Assembly: GCA_035041965.1 (NCBI GenBank)
Contig: JAPYMA010003038.1
Location: 186,001-250,000, forward strand
Source: Anisakis pegreffii
Taxonomy: Eukaryota > Nematoda > Chromadorea > Rhabditida > Anisakidae
Direction of reading: 5' to 3'
DNA: 64,000 nucleotides
The notes beneath the pieces are model-generated. The model saw nothing but the letters and a program-made list of their open reading frames with translations, was not told the DNA's origin and ran no database searches. Positions within the stretch are counted from its first letter, which is position 1. Each line of letters starts with the position of its first letter. Made by a program: the position numbers and the translations under genes. Below are positions 11,756 through 24,239 of this stretch, in pieces.

Positions 11756-14700
11756 TTAAGACGATCTTGGCAAAGATTGATACTCATTCAAAAATTCATC
11801 GCATTTACTCGAATGAATCAGTTTGCATAACCTCATAACTAATGATTTCAATGCTCGAGACTTTTGACCAGCTGCTGTTGTTGCCTGTAACGATAAACCA
11901 CTAAATGTATCTCTATCATGCCCTTCTCGAACTGTTCTAACCATTAATTTCAGCCTTTTCGTCCCCAATTGCTCCATTCTTCTCGTATTTCAAACATAAC
12001 ACTACTCGGTTTTCCAGTTGTTCTTATCGCATTTCGTCAATTCCAAATGCTTTAATTTCATGTAAATGACAGAACAAGAAATTACTAACTTTTCTTGCAT
12101 TGGATCATTGTTGAGGGAAGACAGTTCCAAAAATTGAAAGAAAAAATGCAGCAACGATATGAACAGTGGTTTAGAAAATGCTGAGCTAAATAAGTTTCGA
12201 TACCGATGTATCACGGGACAGCTAAAAAAAGGCAGTTTTTAAATAATATCTTCAATCCACCAAGCATAACTGATCAACCGGATGAGACAGAATCACAATA
12301 ATGATTAATAAGCATAGATTAACAGAAAAAAATCATCTTTACTGAAAGTTATGACGAACATCCATATTGTTTACGACACGATATTGAGTTGATGAAAATG
12401 CATCAAAGCCGAACATTTCAACCGATAAAGTGAGCAAACATTCAATATACGAACAATAAATGAGACAATAAAATAACAATCATAAATCGAAACCGTAAAG
12501 GAACATTAAAAGTGGTTTGTCAGAATAGCACGCGATCTCTTTCTTAACATCACATTACCTGATTTTCATGAAATCATCGAACAGAAATACTTTTGTGCGA
12601 TCTATTTCGTGTTTATTACTATTAGTGATGGTCAGCAGACTACCTATTTCATCGAAAGAACATCATCGCAACGGATTATGCAATGCAAATGATCAAAGTA
12701 TTAAACGGAGCTGCTTCTTTTCTGGTAATCTATAAATCGATATATTATCACATCTCAACTCTTTCCACCTTCAAATTTTCATTATGTCTTTTCCATTATT
12801 TCTGCTGACCCCATCACAACGCTCTCCATTTTGTTTGCTTTAAACACTCAAATTTGTTTATCTCAATTACCAACCTTTGTCCATATTGATCTTTTTGGTT
12901 TGATGATGCATTTGGGCATATGAGGTTTCGAGAACGTGCGCACTACACCTCCAAATATTCGACAGTGTTTCTTTCCTTGATCATTCACACTGTACAGTCA
13001 GTCCTTATGATGTCGTCAAACGCCGAAACGTTGACGGTAAGTGAATGAACGAATAAATATTTCAGTGAATAAATATCACGTGTTTGCTGGGTATTTTGGA
13101 CGGTAATACAAATCATGAGCACAATACAAGAATGATCCACAGATTTTTACGTGAAGTTAAGTATAAGGTCCTGATGGAGAGCTGGTTGCTGATCAGTCAA
13201 AGAGCATCATTCGAATAACAAAATTTATGAAATCATAATTATTTACCTTCTTAAATCACACCCGTAGCAATAAGCCGTCTGAAATTACACATTATTACAC
13301 ATGAAAAGATTCATCGATGAAAACAGTGCTCAAAAGAATACGATAAAAATAAGAATTACAGTCAACGCGGGAATGAATGAAAATCACTTCATTTGCTCTC
13401 TTCGATCAGATTAAGAAAATGAATCAGCAAACTGGAACGTTGAAGCGATCAAAAACTATTTGTTGGAAATGAATGAAAAAACTTCCGAACTGAATCGAAA
13501 TGGAGAAAAAAACTAACTTCATTATTCGGCATAATCGTTGATTTAATATATTTACAACAATATCTTTCAATTAATTCGGTCCAACTTAAACGATAAATAC
13601 GATCTTCATTCGGAATTATCATGCGACCATACACCTTTCCCACTATTTCTGGTAATTCTGATAACTAAATATAATCGATCAATCATGTTAAGCAAAAAAC
13701 TAAACGCATAATAGAAGAGATTCAATAATGCTAACATTTTCAACAAAAAACAGTGAATAAGTAAAAATTAATCCCAAAACGAAAAAAAGAGTCATTTCTA
13801 ACTGAATCAAGATGATAATATTAAATCAGATAGACTCGAAGCAACTGAAATCAAATTAGATGTTTGCAAAAGATTATTTCAAACAATATTTAATCACTGA
13901 TAAGATCAAAAAAAATTGATTCACCAAGACCGGTTTAGGTGCATGCGCTCGAATAACGAAATCGATGAGTCGTGCAAGATCCAAAATATCTCTATCTTCT
14001 CGGCTGCCATCAACAGAACCCTACAAACGTATACCAAAATGAAACGGATAGTACCAACTTGCTAGAAAGATTGGTGCAGATATTACTTCATAATATAAGG
14101 TAAAACTTAATGTTAACTTCTTCAAGCAAACTCACGAAATTCGAAGGCGATCCTAGCGTTGATGTTTCAGGTTCGTTAGTAATACCAAGTTCACTGAGAA
14201 CAGAGTCTAGCCAATCAAATTCAGTTTGTGTCTCACTGTTTTTCTTCAAATAATTTCGCATGATTATTAACATCGCCTAGGCCATTTCATATTCTACGTT
14301 TTTCATTTTTCAGATAATTTCCTCGCTTACAGAATCAGCTAATGATGATAATATGACATGAATGATTCATCGTTTCCAGCAAAAGTACGCTCGCATGTGG
14401 GACTGACTCTCTGTATTTTTCGGGAGAATATCGGTGGAAGTTCATGACGAAAACCGTTATCATATACCATTGAAAACATTCTTTCGAAATTATAACAATA
14501 ACGAATTCAAATCATTCCAAATTTAAGAGATAAGAATACGACCAGATTATCTATCATTGACTGAAAAATTATGGTTCAATTGCGCTACATAAACTGTGGC
14601 ATACCACTTCGACATGCGATATTCTTCTCACTATCAGTTATTGAATGAAACCTACCGACGGTTTCCATTCTCATAAAATAATATGCGTTCAATACATCTT

Positions 14701-17700
14701 ATACTTAGCATATCACATGGCGATTTCTGCAATGCACAATTACGTTTAACCATTGACGTATGCAATGAGGGGCGTTTGAAAGAAATCCCCCCTCCCGAAT
14801 GCATACGTCACTGATTATATGAAATCCTCCATAACAAAAATCGCAATGTAAATCTTCACATCGACACTTTAATGCTTATTACCACTGAAAATCTTATGCA
14901 CTGAAATTCAGTATCCTTCTCTCTCGAGAATTTTTTTCTGTGTACGCCATTTCTATGCAATCTAAACATGCCTAATCAATCTAAACATGCTTTCCTTATT
15001 CCGACACTCGTATACTTTCAAGCGATAACATATTTCTTACCTAAACAAATATGGAAAGTATTATTATCTTTATTTGCTTTAATCATTATAAATTTAGGTG
15101 ATTTTTTAGCAAAGAAGAAACCCAAATTAGAAAAGTTTCTAATGAGTGTAACTGAACCGTTGCTTGCAAACAACAAAAATTGTCGATACGCGCCACTCAC
15201 TGGCTGAGAAAAATATGACGTGTCGAAATGACATGCCTTCAAAATGTACATACCTTATCAGCACGTCCCGATGAGCCTTGCATATTTTGTCGACCCTCCC
15301 CATAATTTTCATTTTCTAGAGTACCATCACCTCCGAATCTGTATATAATAAAGATCACAACGAAGGAAGTGTTATCAACTTTTTCATTTTTCTGAAGTGA
15401 AGAAGAACCCGATCAGAGTTAGTTCGCAACAACTCCTGCGAACAATAAATCACGATAGTTTTTAGGTTTTCCAATGACACTTCAACAACTCGTTCAAAAA
15501 AGTCTTCAGAATTCAAACGTTCAGATCGGTAATATCTGAACTGCAAAAACGGTTAAGAATGACGATTAGATTTCATCTTAAAACAAAAGTAAAATAACTT
15601 CATGCGATATCAAAACATATGTTGCTGGTGATGAATAAAAACAATCGAATTGACTGCATAAATGACAGGTGAACAAACCCCTTAAAACATTGATCTGGAT
15701 AAGCTCGCGACTGCGACGTGAAGGAACGGTTTGAAGCAGTTGCTGATGCTGAATGGCTCATATCAACCTCATTACCTGTAGTGCGTACTCGATGATAAGC
15801 CATCAATAGTATCACTTGTTATGACGATAATTATAAGCAATATTATTACCAATATCCAAAACGCATGAATAAAAGTATACAATAAAACGAACGCCGATTA
15901 ACATTTTGATGTTCACGATAAGCTCGTTCTGAATCGGCTTTGTTCATGCTTAACAGATCACTATGATTTTGAGCAGATGAGAATTTTGGTGTTTCATACT
16001 GAGCACAATTGTAATTATCCCTTTGCGATGCAATCTTCCTTCCATGCGATTCCTGAATTCGAATAGATCATTTACTACACACTCAATTATCAACCCAGTT
16101 GTCTCTTTTCTGAGGTAATATGAACAAAACACTTCTGATTTAAACGAATGCGAGTGAAAGTATATTACGAGAACGGATAAGTGCGGGATGTCGGAAAAAA
16201 TAATAGCTCAAAAAGGAGGTGAAATAAGTAAAAATTCGATCTGAGAAGGCGGTATGAAAAGGAACCGTATAAAAAGAATAGACCTGAGAAGGTTCTGAAC
16301 CAATCCAGTTCGATTGGCCTTCTTGAATACTTCTCAACAGTGCACGCGCAGTTACACCTTTCTTTTTTGGAGTTTGACTCAAAAGTGAAGTTTCAACCGA
16401 TTTCTGAGAACAGAAACGATTCATTACCGCTATATGTTGATTTACAAACTGCACAACATTACATATAAATTAAAAAGATAATACAACATTGGTTCCAAAA
16501 TGTCAAATTCAGTTACAATATTCGAACGATGTTATTAATAATACTCAGAACGACGACGATACATAATACCAAAAAATTGTGTTCATAACGATTATATCAG
16601 TGACAGTATTGTTCCTTTTCTTATATTTATCAATTACACTAACAAGGGCAGCGATGAAAATAACAAGAATAAAATATAGTGGAACTTACTGAATCAGACG
16701 ACCCTATACGATTGTGAAAAGGCTGTCCATTTAAAGGGGTAACATTCCGATCACTCTCAGCTTCGGGTTCAATTAATTCGACAGTCGATGTGGACTGTCT
16801 TACCGGCATTTTCTGAAAGTTTATGTTGGTTTTTTCTGGTTGCAACACTATTTAAAAGTATAATAAACTTGAGTAATTATCAGTACTGTCAATATCATTA
16901 CAGACCATAACTACTCCTTCCTTTCTCATATTACTGACCTACTGAAACGATCAATGAAAAATAACTGATGTAATCAAAGGAAACGAACAAAAAACTGGAT
17001 TATATCAACATTTGACAATGCAAAAGAAACAACTATAAACGATTGGATAATAATGAATAAACATACCGATGAAGATGGACGACTGACTAGCTGTGAATGA
17101 TGAGTGGATTCATCATCGCTGCTGTCATCATCCGTCTCGTCATCAGTAAATTTCTGAAATCAACTTAAACGATTCTCGAAACGCGTTTAATAATTTCTTG
17201 TTGAAGTAATTCGTCTCTTTCCTCAAACAAGCTTTCTTCATGTGAGAATAGTAACGATACAATTTACATAACTGAATATGCGTAGCCTGGTGAGGAATTG
17301 CTGCGAATTTATTCCACTATTCATTTCTGACCAGTCATTCAAAATAGTCACATTCTCTTATGGTAATGCAAAAATATTTTACTGATAAAAATTCGGATAT
17401 CCAAAAGCTAAAACAACAAACATAGAAAACTAAAAGTACGCCCAGAAATTCGCAATAACATTGGCAGCAAAATGCGTAAAAAACGTCACGGGATTTACAA
17501 ATATTCCACAATAATATCTGATCTCTTCAACAGCGATTTGGTGCGTTCGGAATATGACAATCATAGACGCAACTAAAAACTCATGTTCAATCAACACACC
17601 CCTCCACCAATATTCGATGTTTTCATTGTCGACGCATTCTTCCCATAATTCTCCTTGTTGTTAATCTGTTTCCTCTCGTCTTCGTTAGCATCACTTCCAT

Positions 17701-18161
17701 CACTCAAATCCTCTCCATCCCAATTCATTGTTGCTTCTGCACGTCCACTGCCCTACAATACAAATCACTCACCATTTCTCTCAAATTGCACAACAACAAC
17801 AAAAATAAGTAAATTACTTAACCTATTATTGTCTTATTGGTAGATAGGAAAGTTAATATTGTCATAACGTTCATTGGCAAACAAAAGTACAAATATATTG
17901 AATACGAATCGATAACTGAGCATGACCAAAACGATGCTGCGCCATTCTTATCAACTCCATTGCGAAACAAAGGAGGAGGCGTCATAAAAAATAAGTGCCT
18001 CTAATCATTTCACTTTTTAACATTCATTCTATCACGTTAACATCAACATTAAAAAACAACTGATGAGATATTGGTTGCGTTGCAACTCAAACTAATTTTC
18101 AAAACAAACAAACCTCTGAGTTATCAAGTCGTGGTTCAACCGTTTTGGTTTGCTCGGGCAT
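11756..18161 (-). CDS. Unrecognised multi-exon protein, about 530 aa, acidic disordered N-terminus
   Basis: Fourteen minus-strand exons form a nearly phase-consistent chain: 18114-18161, 17067-17153, 16690-16812, 16284-16403, 15881-16052, 15675-15775, 15380-15540, 15254-15338, 14136-14243, 13931-14020, 13518-13634, 13247-13278, 12090-12221, 11756-11978. It begins MPEQTKTVEPRLDNSE. The N-terminal half is Asp/Ser-rich and disordered (DDETDDDSSDDES). A more ordered part follows: DDFFERVVEVSLENLK-like helix (printed as EDFFERVVEVSLENLK), DILDLARLIDFVIRAH, SWTELIERYCCKYIK, a cysteine cluster AYCYGCDLRSCPVIH, and a basic C-terminus ending LNEYQSLPRSS. I cannot name the family. The least certain joints are 15380 (donor choice), 15881 and the 5' edge of the 13518-13634 exon, where a cleaner tatcag acceptor exists but in the wrong phase. 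A small plus-strand gene lies inside the 12222-13246 intron, and a repeat copy fills the 14244-15253 intron. Confidence 0.65.
12568..13174 (+). CDS. Candidate secreted peptide precursor, nested antisense in an intron
   Basis: Three plus-strand exons (12568-12724, 12998-13036, 13143-13174) join in phase 1 each time and give about 75 aa. The start MKSSNRNTFVRSISC is followed by LLLLVMVSRLPISS, a good signal peptide (basic n-region, Leu-rich core). After it come NGLCNANDQSIKR, then SCFFSVSPYDVV, then KRRNVD. The basic pairs KR and KRR flank a 12-residue segment, as in neuropeptide precursors. The second intron has a perfect GTAAGT donor and the middle exon a good tgtacag acceptor, which argues against chance. 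The third exon is the weakest part. I recognise no peptide family. The gene lies wholly inside an intron of the minus-strand gene at 11756-18161, so the two would be transcribed against each other. It could instead be a chance frame, but three in-phase exons plus a signal peptide make that less likely. Confidence 0.5.
14590..15190. repeat. Dispersed repeat, copy 1 (intronic)
   Basis: This stretch is related to 19380-19960 in the same orientation. Shared blocks include ctgaaattcagtatccttc, acatatttcttac and taaacaaatatggaaagtat, in the same order and spacing but with many substitutions and small indels. It lies in an intron of the minus-strand gene at 11756-18161. I see no coding capacity and no clear terminal repeats, so the class is unknown. 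Edges are approximate. Confidence 0.7.
14754..14810. repeat. Stem-loop inside the dispersed repeat
   Basis: An 11-bp perfect inverted repeat (tgacgtatgca at 14754-14764, tgcatacgtca at 14800-14810) encloses a G-run and a C-run (gagggg, then ccccccctc-like) that can extend the stem. The second repeat copy near 19550 does not keep this hairpin well. Confidence 0.75.
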
Positions 18162-18257
18162 TGCTGTAATTATATGGCAACTTTTAGATTATTACTTGAT
18201 AAATAGTACTCCTTTACTTGGAGGGCACATCAGCGAGTACGATGGATAAAGTCAGAA

Positions 18258-18282
18258 AAGATATATATATATATATATATTG
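18258..18282. repeat. (AT)n microsatellite
   Basis: About ten AT dinucleotides in a row, just upstream of the first exon of the gene at 11756-18161. Confidence 0.9.
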
Positions 18283-19379
18283 AAGAGGTGATAACTGGAG
18301 GTGAAGTGTTATCAACGAATATGCATTTTTTAAACATCAGCATCATCAGTAAATATAAGATGTAACACGTATGCTTTAGGTTAAGCCCAAGCATACAGTT
18401 GAGTCTAATCCGAGCGGATGACACCTTAAATGCTGCCTTTCAGATTCCTATTGCTTCACTAAAATGTGCTATGCATTACGGACAGATATGTATTCCAGTT
18501 GTACGAGCGTACGTCACTGATGCGCTTTTAAAGTAAAGAAGTCCCTTCTTACAATTCGAATCGAAATGAAATAATTTATCACAATAGTACACAATTAAAT
18601 TAATAACGCAACTTTTCAGGTGCCGACCTGATATGTTTTATGTTTTACTGTAGGGTACCTCAGAAACTTGGACATTCTGTGGTGAAGTGGGCAGACGCGC
18701 AATTCTATTAGAAATATCCGTGGAATATGGCTGACACGGAGACACGTTCTCGCGGAAATGGATATGGAGTGGGTACGAATGGTCACTCCTTATCCTCGCA
18801 GGGATGGGAAGAGGGAAAACGTCTCTTATTCATCTATGCTCTTAATTTGATCCATTAACTGATCCATAAAGCCCAGAAACACAGAAAACCCAATAATCTT
18901 GACTGCTTTCGAATCACAGGATGTCTAGAGAATAGACACACGGAAAATGTTGCGGACACACGGACATATCGCTTTTAAAGTATTGACTACGACTAGTAAT
19001 CGTTCTAGAGAGGAAACAAACATCGCTCTTCTTAAATCTAGGCGTCAACTTCTCATTCTCCCGCTCCATCTACATTATCTTGATCATCGTATTTTAAAAA
19101 TCGCAAATACAGCAAATATATGTTCCTTCGGTCCGCATCGGAGTAGGATGACACACCATAATGGAGCTACTGTTCGATAGTTTTGCTCCCCGACACGAAT
19201 AACTGCACAATAAAGTGAGTTCCACTGGTCGGATGGTTGCTTTTTGACCAAGCTTAGCCAATTGGAACACTTATTATGGGACACGTTACAAAACTTGACA
19301 AATTCCTTGCACACCAGACCTGCACTCAGTACTAGCACATCGACAGAATTTGTGTACGTTAAATCACGACACGTCATTT

Positions 19380-19960
19380 TGTCAGATGTCGCTTCGACAA
19401 GTTGCCATTATGATAAGGACAGTCCAGACACCATACTTTCCTTTATCAATGAGTGGCACTAACCGACAGCTTTCAATCTCATAAAACAATGAGCGTTCAA
19501 TTGTTTATCACAGTCGCGTTCCGATTTTTGCAATGGCGTAAAAAAATGTGAGTAATGGCATACGCTGAGAATATCAGATCAAACCCTGTTAGAATTCCAG
19601 AAACTGTCACTGGAGAATTTTCACACCGGTCCTCTAATGCTTATTCCCACTGAAGGCTTATCCACTGAAATTCAGTATCCTTCATTGTCGAAAATTTATT
19701 TCTGTGCACGCCAGTACATTTACCTGATGTGAATATGCCTTTCTTACTCTAAAGTTCTTATGATTTGGAGTGGTGACATATTTCTTACATAAACAAATAT
19801 GGAAAGTATCATCATCTTAATTCGATTTGACTAATAATATAGGCGATTTTTGAATCAACACATGTTGAGCCCAAAACCACCTGTTGATTTTTGGCTCAAA
19901 TCATTTGTTTGTAAAAACTAAGTGAAACTGTGAATATGAAAGAAAACTTTATACACATTT
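19380..19960. repeat. Dispersed repeat, copy 2
   Basis: Second copy of the sequence at 14590-15190 (same order of blocks such as ctgaaattcagtatccttc and taaacaaatatggaaagtat). It lies between the start of the 11756-18161 gene and the end of the LOTUS gene. The 18162-20259 interval holds nothing else that I can support apart from the AT microsatellite. Edges are approximate. Confidence 0.7.
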
Positions 19961-20259
19961 CTATTCACAATTCCAACAACCACTAATATTTAAGCGTCCC
20001 TCATCATACGTATGGGTTTCTATCCACGGTCCTCCCCAAACTGAATTTTCGCACCGATAAAAACTGTGCTTTGTGCTAGCTCAAGGTGCAGTATATTTGG
20101 TTGAAATTTTGCATCGGTTGATTTTCGACCAAAGCGAACTAGGACAGGCCGATATTTTAGAAATCAGAGAAACAAGATTGCCGTTTCACTTTCGCAAACC
20201 CTGACTTAAAATATTTTCTAAAAAATGAAGCCATTAATACATCCTTCAAGTTTACTTCG

Positions 20260-23200
20260 TCACTGTGTGTCCAGACTTTTGTGAGAAATTTGAAACCCTT
20301 CCCCATATCTACAATGACTTGAAAGAGATAAAATATAACGTAGATCGTTTCTTGAAGTATTATCGACATCAATGAAGTCAGAAACTGTTCACTGTAGAAT
20401 TAATCGCAATGCCACAGAGTCACCGATAAAAGTCAGACAAAATTAACGAGATGATACGCGACGATCATAAACGATTTAACATAAATAAACAAATTCAAAT
20501 ATCAAAACATACGTTGTCTGTTGCTCTTCTCATCCGCATTTGAATCATACATAGAAAATGATGGTAATTCGACATCTTCAATTCCAACAGCTCGCAATCT
20601 ATCTTCTTCACTTATCTCTTCAGGTACTTAAAATATTTTCTCGGTACAAATGCACTTACAATTACGATGATATATCAGTAAACAAGGAGGAAAAGTAACA
20701 GAAACAAGAAGTACCGACAATGGATACGTTTCGATCAGGTTTTCCTGTGCGGGAATATTGCAGACGGAAAATAAGTGGATGAAAGAATTCTCATTTGTGA
20801 ACATTGTCGACAATGACATCAAACAATGTATTAACAATGGAACGTTTCAGCGTAAAACGCCAGCATCAGTCGTGAACAACGCAATCCAATTACTATACTT
20901 CTACTGTCATTGTTATGAAGGACATGCACATATAGTTGATAGCATTTCTTTAAACTATTAAACAGAGAAGTGAAAGGATGATAGAAACAATTACGCAAAA
21001 ACATACTAAGAGATGGTTAGTGTTATGAGCAGTGAAAGCTGCTTGAGCTGAGAAGATTTTAACAAAGCCAAACTGAATAATGTCCACAAAAACATACTTT
21101 TAACATTGCTACTTTTCAACTTTATCATCAGCGGATTCTGACTAATAATATCGATCTCATTGTAGAATACACGTCTAATATTTTTTAATGCTGCCTTACT
21201 TGTGAACATGCGTGACTGCTCCTTCAAGAAGAAATCATTATGACAATACACATTTCATTAATAGAGTAAAATATTTACATTCATCAATGAATAGGTAAGA
21301 TAACGATTCTCTTCAAAACTTCTTCACATAAAATACGTTGTTTCTACTAAACATCGAGATGAACTAATTCGAAAAACATGATTAGTTTTTGAAGCGTTAT
21401 AAAAGTGAAACAAACTGGTTAAATTAGTTGTTTTGAAAATGTTGCAAATATTGTTCGAATGGATATCACTAAATAATGCCGTGAATACTAGCCTGTGAGT
21501 TCAAACAAACTCCATGTATACGCTCGTATTCAGTCTGAAGGTGACTGTACGATATCGGATGTTCATAGCCATGCAATTTATGCAGATCCATCATTATCGT
21601 CAATATTCGACGTTTACCCTAGCAATTTCAAACCTATCTTTACAAAAAATTGATTGCAATAACAAAGCGATTCAGCGATTCGACTGACTGTTTCATAGGA
21701 ATATGGCATTTCCGTTTCATAAGCACTAGTGCAGACATCGCTAATAAGTATGGAATTGTAAGGATTTCAATAAACTTAAAATTACGTCACTTCAAACAAC
21801 CTCATTATTGAATCCTTCAGTGGAAAAATTATCATAATGCCCAAAAAGATATGCGCCTCAAGTCTTCAAAATAAAGATCAGATACAAACCTCAATAAAAG
21901 CTTTAGTATTTTCAACTTTCTTCAATTCTAATAGTCTCTGCCGCTTTCTTTTCATTTTTCTGGAAATTTGAATTCATCGTTTTTTCCAAAAATTTATGCA
22001 TTAATTCCAAACTTATCTTCGTTTTCGAGAAAACCAAATTTCAAATCTTCAATATTTAGAGATAGTTGAGGAGTCTGACAGAAGCAAAATAAATGATAAA
22101 TTTCATCCAGAAAAACAAACGAGAAAATCAAAGATGATATTATTCCAAAGAAAAATGAAAAATAAATCAGAATTCCTTAACTCACATCTGATCAGCGTTA
22201 AGATTTTGGTCAGCCAAAGTTTGAGTGATGTGTTGGATCGATGGAGTGACCTTCACGGCATAAATAATCGAATTGTTGGTGATGTTCTTTACTTCGACAT
22301 AATCTTTCATGTATTCACTCCCGAGAAATGTATCGAACGATGGATACCCACAAGCTTGCACAGCATCATCGACCGTTGTACCCCAATCGTTACTTAATTA
22401 TGACACAATCTTACTCTGCTTAATAATTTATCAGTTCATGACGAATAAAAACCTCAAAAAGTTACTTCGTCTCGGTACATACGTGCAGCTTTCATCCAGC
22501 TGTTACATTTAAAACACGTCCAAAAAAATTCAAAATAAATAAATTTCATTCACTTTCAAACTGAAAAAGAGCAAATTGGTATAAATAGGAAATAATGGAA
22601 AGTAACGCTGCTGGTGTGCTAAAAACTTGCAAAGAACTAACTGGAATAAAGCCCGGAGTTTATTGGCGTGACATCCATCAGGAACACTAGCCAGAGTGCA
22701 AGAAATCAATAAAGCAAGATCGCGAAGCTGATCACTAGATTTCAACTGCCGAATGTAATCGCACGGGGGAAGCGATAATTCGTAATCGTCCTCGGTATCG
22801 GATACCAACTCAGCACCTCGCCTTGCTACCATCACACTTCCTGCATCCGATACTCCATCCATTCCAGTATAATCCACACTTCGTCTTTCTTCTTGCTCTG
22901 ACAACGCATCCAAATATATTGACCCATCAACATTATATGCTTAAAAGATTATTTTTTAATCGATTTAATCATGATGACTGTCTGACTGCACTTTCAAACT
23001 GAAAGTGCAGTCAATACAAATATTGAACTGATAAGGAAAAAAATCACAGTGAAAAAGTCTAATCGTTGACGATAACGACAAGCAGCTAGCTGAGCTGTGG
23101 AATGCCACTGAGCATATTCTTCAAAATTGATTTACTATTACGCCAGTAATAACATAGACGTACAGTAAACGTGTGAGTGATCATTAACAAGATTACAGAT

Positions 23201-23477
23201 CTTTGTTTGGAGTATTTCTTCTTAACTGCTTAATTCAGTCAATTATTTAACACTTCAAGAACCAGTAAAAGTGTTGATACATTCTTCAAACCACAACTAA
23301 TTTCATTATCGGACTGACTATGAGACAGAAAGGAGAGCGATTATGCTCTAAAACATCAAATTTCAATTTATCCACCAATCAATATTCACCACCAATGAGA
23401 TACTCCTTAATAGCATCATCAACACCATTTTCTGCATCCAATTCTGACTGGTCATCCCGCAAATCAAACCCTGTCAT
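20260..23477 (-). CDS. LOTUS (OST-HTH) domain protein, TDRD5/TDRD7/MIP-like, about 383 aa
   Basis: Eight minus-strand exons: 23390-23477, 22642-22939, 22186-22392, 21890-21959, 21493-21618, 21098-21221, 20513-20626, 20260-20384. Phases agree throughout if the fifth exon uses a GC donor. After an acidic leader (MTGFDLRDDQSELDAENG) a first LOTUS domain runs over three exons: LRDLALLISCTLASVPDG, NDWGTTVDDAVQACGYPSF and YVEVKNITNNSIIYAV, then a basic linker KMKRKRQRLL, as in human TDRD7. A second, more divergent LOTUS domain follows: ILTIMMDLHKLHGYEHPIS, LQTEYERIHGVCLNSQ, KAALKNIRRVF, PLMIKLKS. The end contains FIDVDNTSRNDLRYI, which faintly recalls a Tudor strand but is too short for a full domain. 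LOTUS proteins bind Vasa-type helicases or RNA and act in germ granules. The short tail could be a truncated gene, since a dispersed repeat lies just downstream. The LOTUS assignment is firm for domain one, likely for domain two. Confidence 0.8.
22984..23012. repeat. Perfect 13-bp hairpin, 3-nt loop
   Basis: gactgcactttca (22984-22996), loop aac, then tgaaagtgcagtc (23000-23012). It lies in the first intron of the LOTUS gene. The stem is too short for a typical microRNA precursor. Confidence 0.9.
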
Positions 23478-24239
23478 CTGCGGTGATCCACAGTCTTTCT
23501 GCCAAGCCTTCAGTTGTCATTTGTCATTCAGTTGTCATTCTCTTAATCACCATAGCAAATTTTCTTCCATCCTTAATGCTGTCTTTTTATCGAGCCTGAG
23601 CTGGGATATGAATTGGCATCTATCTAACTATTCATTCTTGTAATTATGATTTCAAACAGATCAAATCCTTCTGATGATTGCGTTTTGCGCTCGTGATTGC
23701 GGATAGAGCACTTCCTTCTGATTGCACTATACGCTCTGCGCTGGGAAACTTATTGCGGAACTCAACATGGAGGCTGAATGGTTTCCGCGATAGCTCAGAA
23801 CTAAAACCCAAGATCATATACGGTTATATCGATGGTTCCAATTCCGCTCGCGAAAGAATGTTTTGCTGGAAATGGAATGACATATCAATACCATTGATGC
23901 TCTCTTCTCTACCCATTCAAATTTTCTTCCGTCGTTTGTTTAAGACATCCTCAACTTTCCTAGCACCTTTTTCCTAGCACTTTCCTCACTTTCAGCTTGT
24001 GAGTGATTCTACGATGCCTTAGTCAATATCAACCCTTCCATCCTTCTCTGTGTTAATGCACTCATATTCTGTTGTTTTTTTTGTGTGTCGTAGATCGTTC
24101 ACAGCCATACACCGTCACTAGCATTATAAATCAGTTGAATGAACATCTTCTGAATTTTACGTAAATATTTCTATCTCCAAAAAGACATTCATCATTCAAC
24201 AAAGTTTCTTCATCACTGCTGCATTCTTCTTCTTCGGAT

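Noticed and set aside
18230..18424. Minus-strand 64-codon frame with a run of YIYIYI
   Set aside because: It is translation of the AT microsatellite just upstream of a first exon.
23320..23977. Two plus-strand frames of about 100 codons
   Set aside because: One overlaps the first LOTUS exon on the opposite strand, where the minus strand reads in phase with the rest of that gene. The other has no recognisable motif or splice partner and may be part of the retrotransposon relic.
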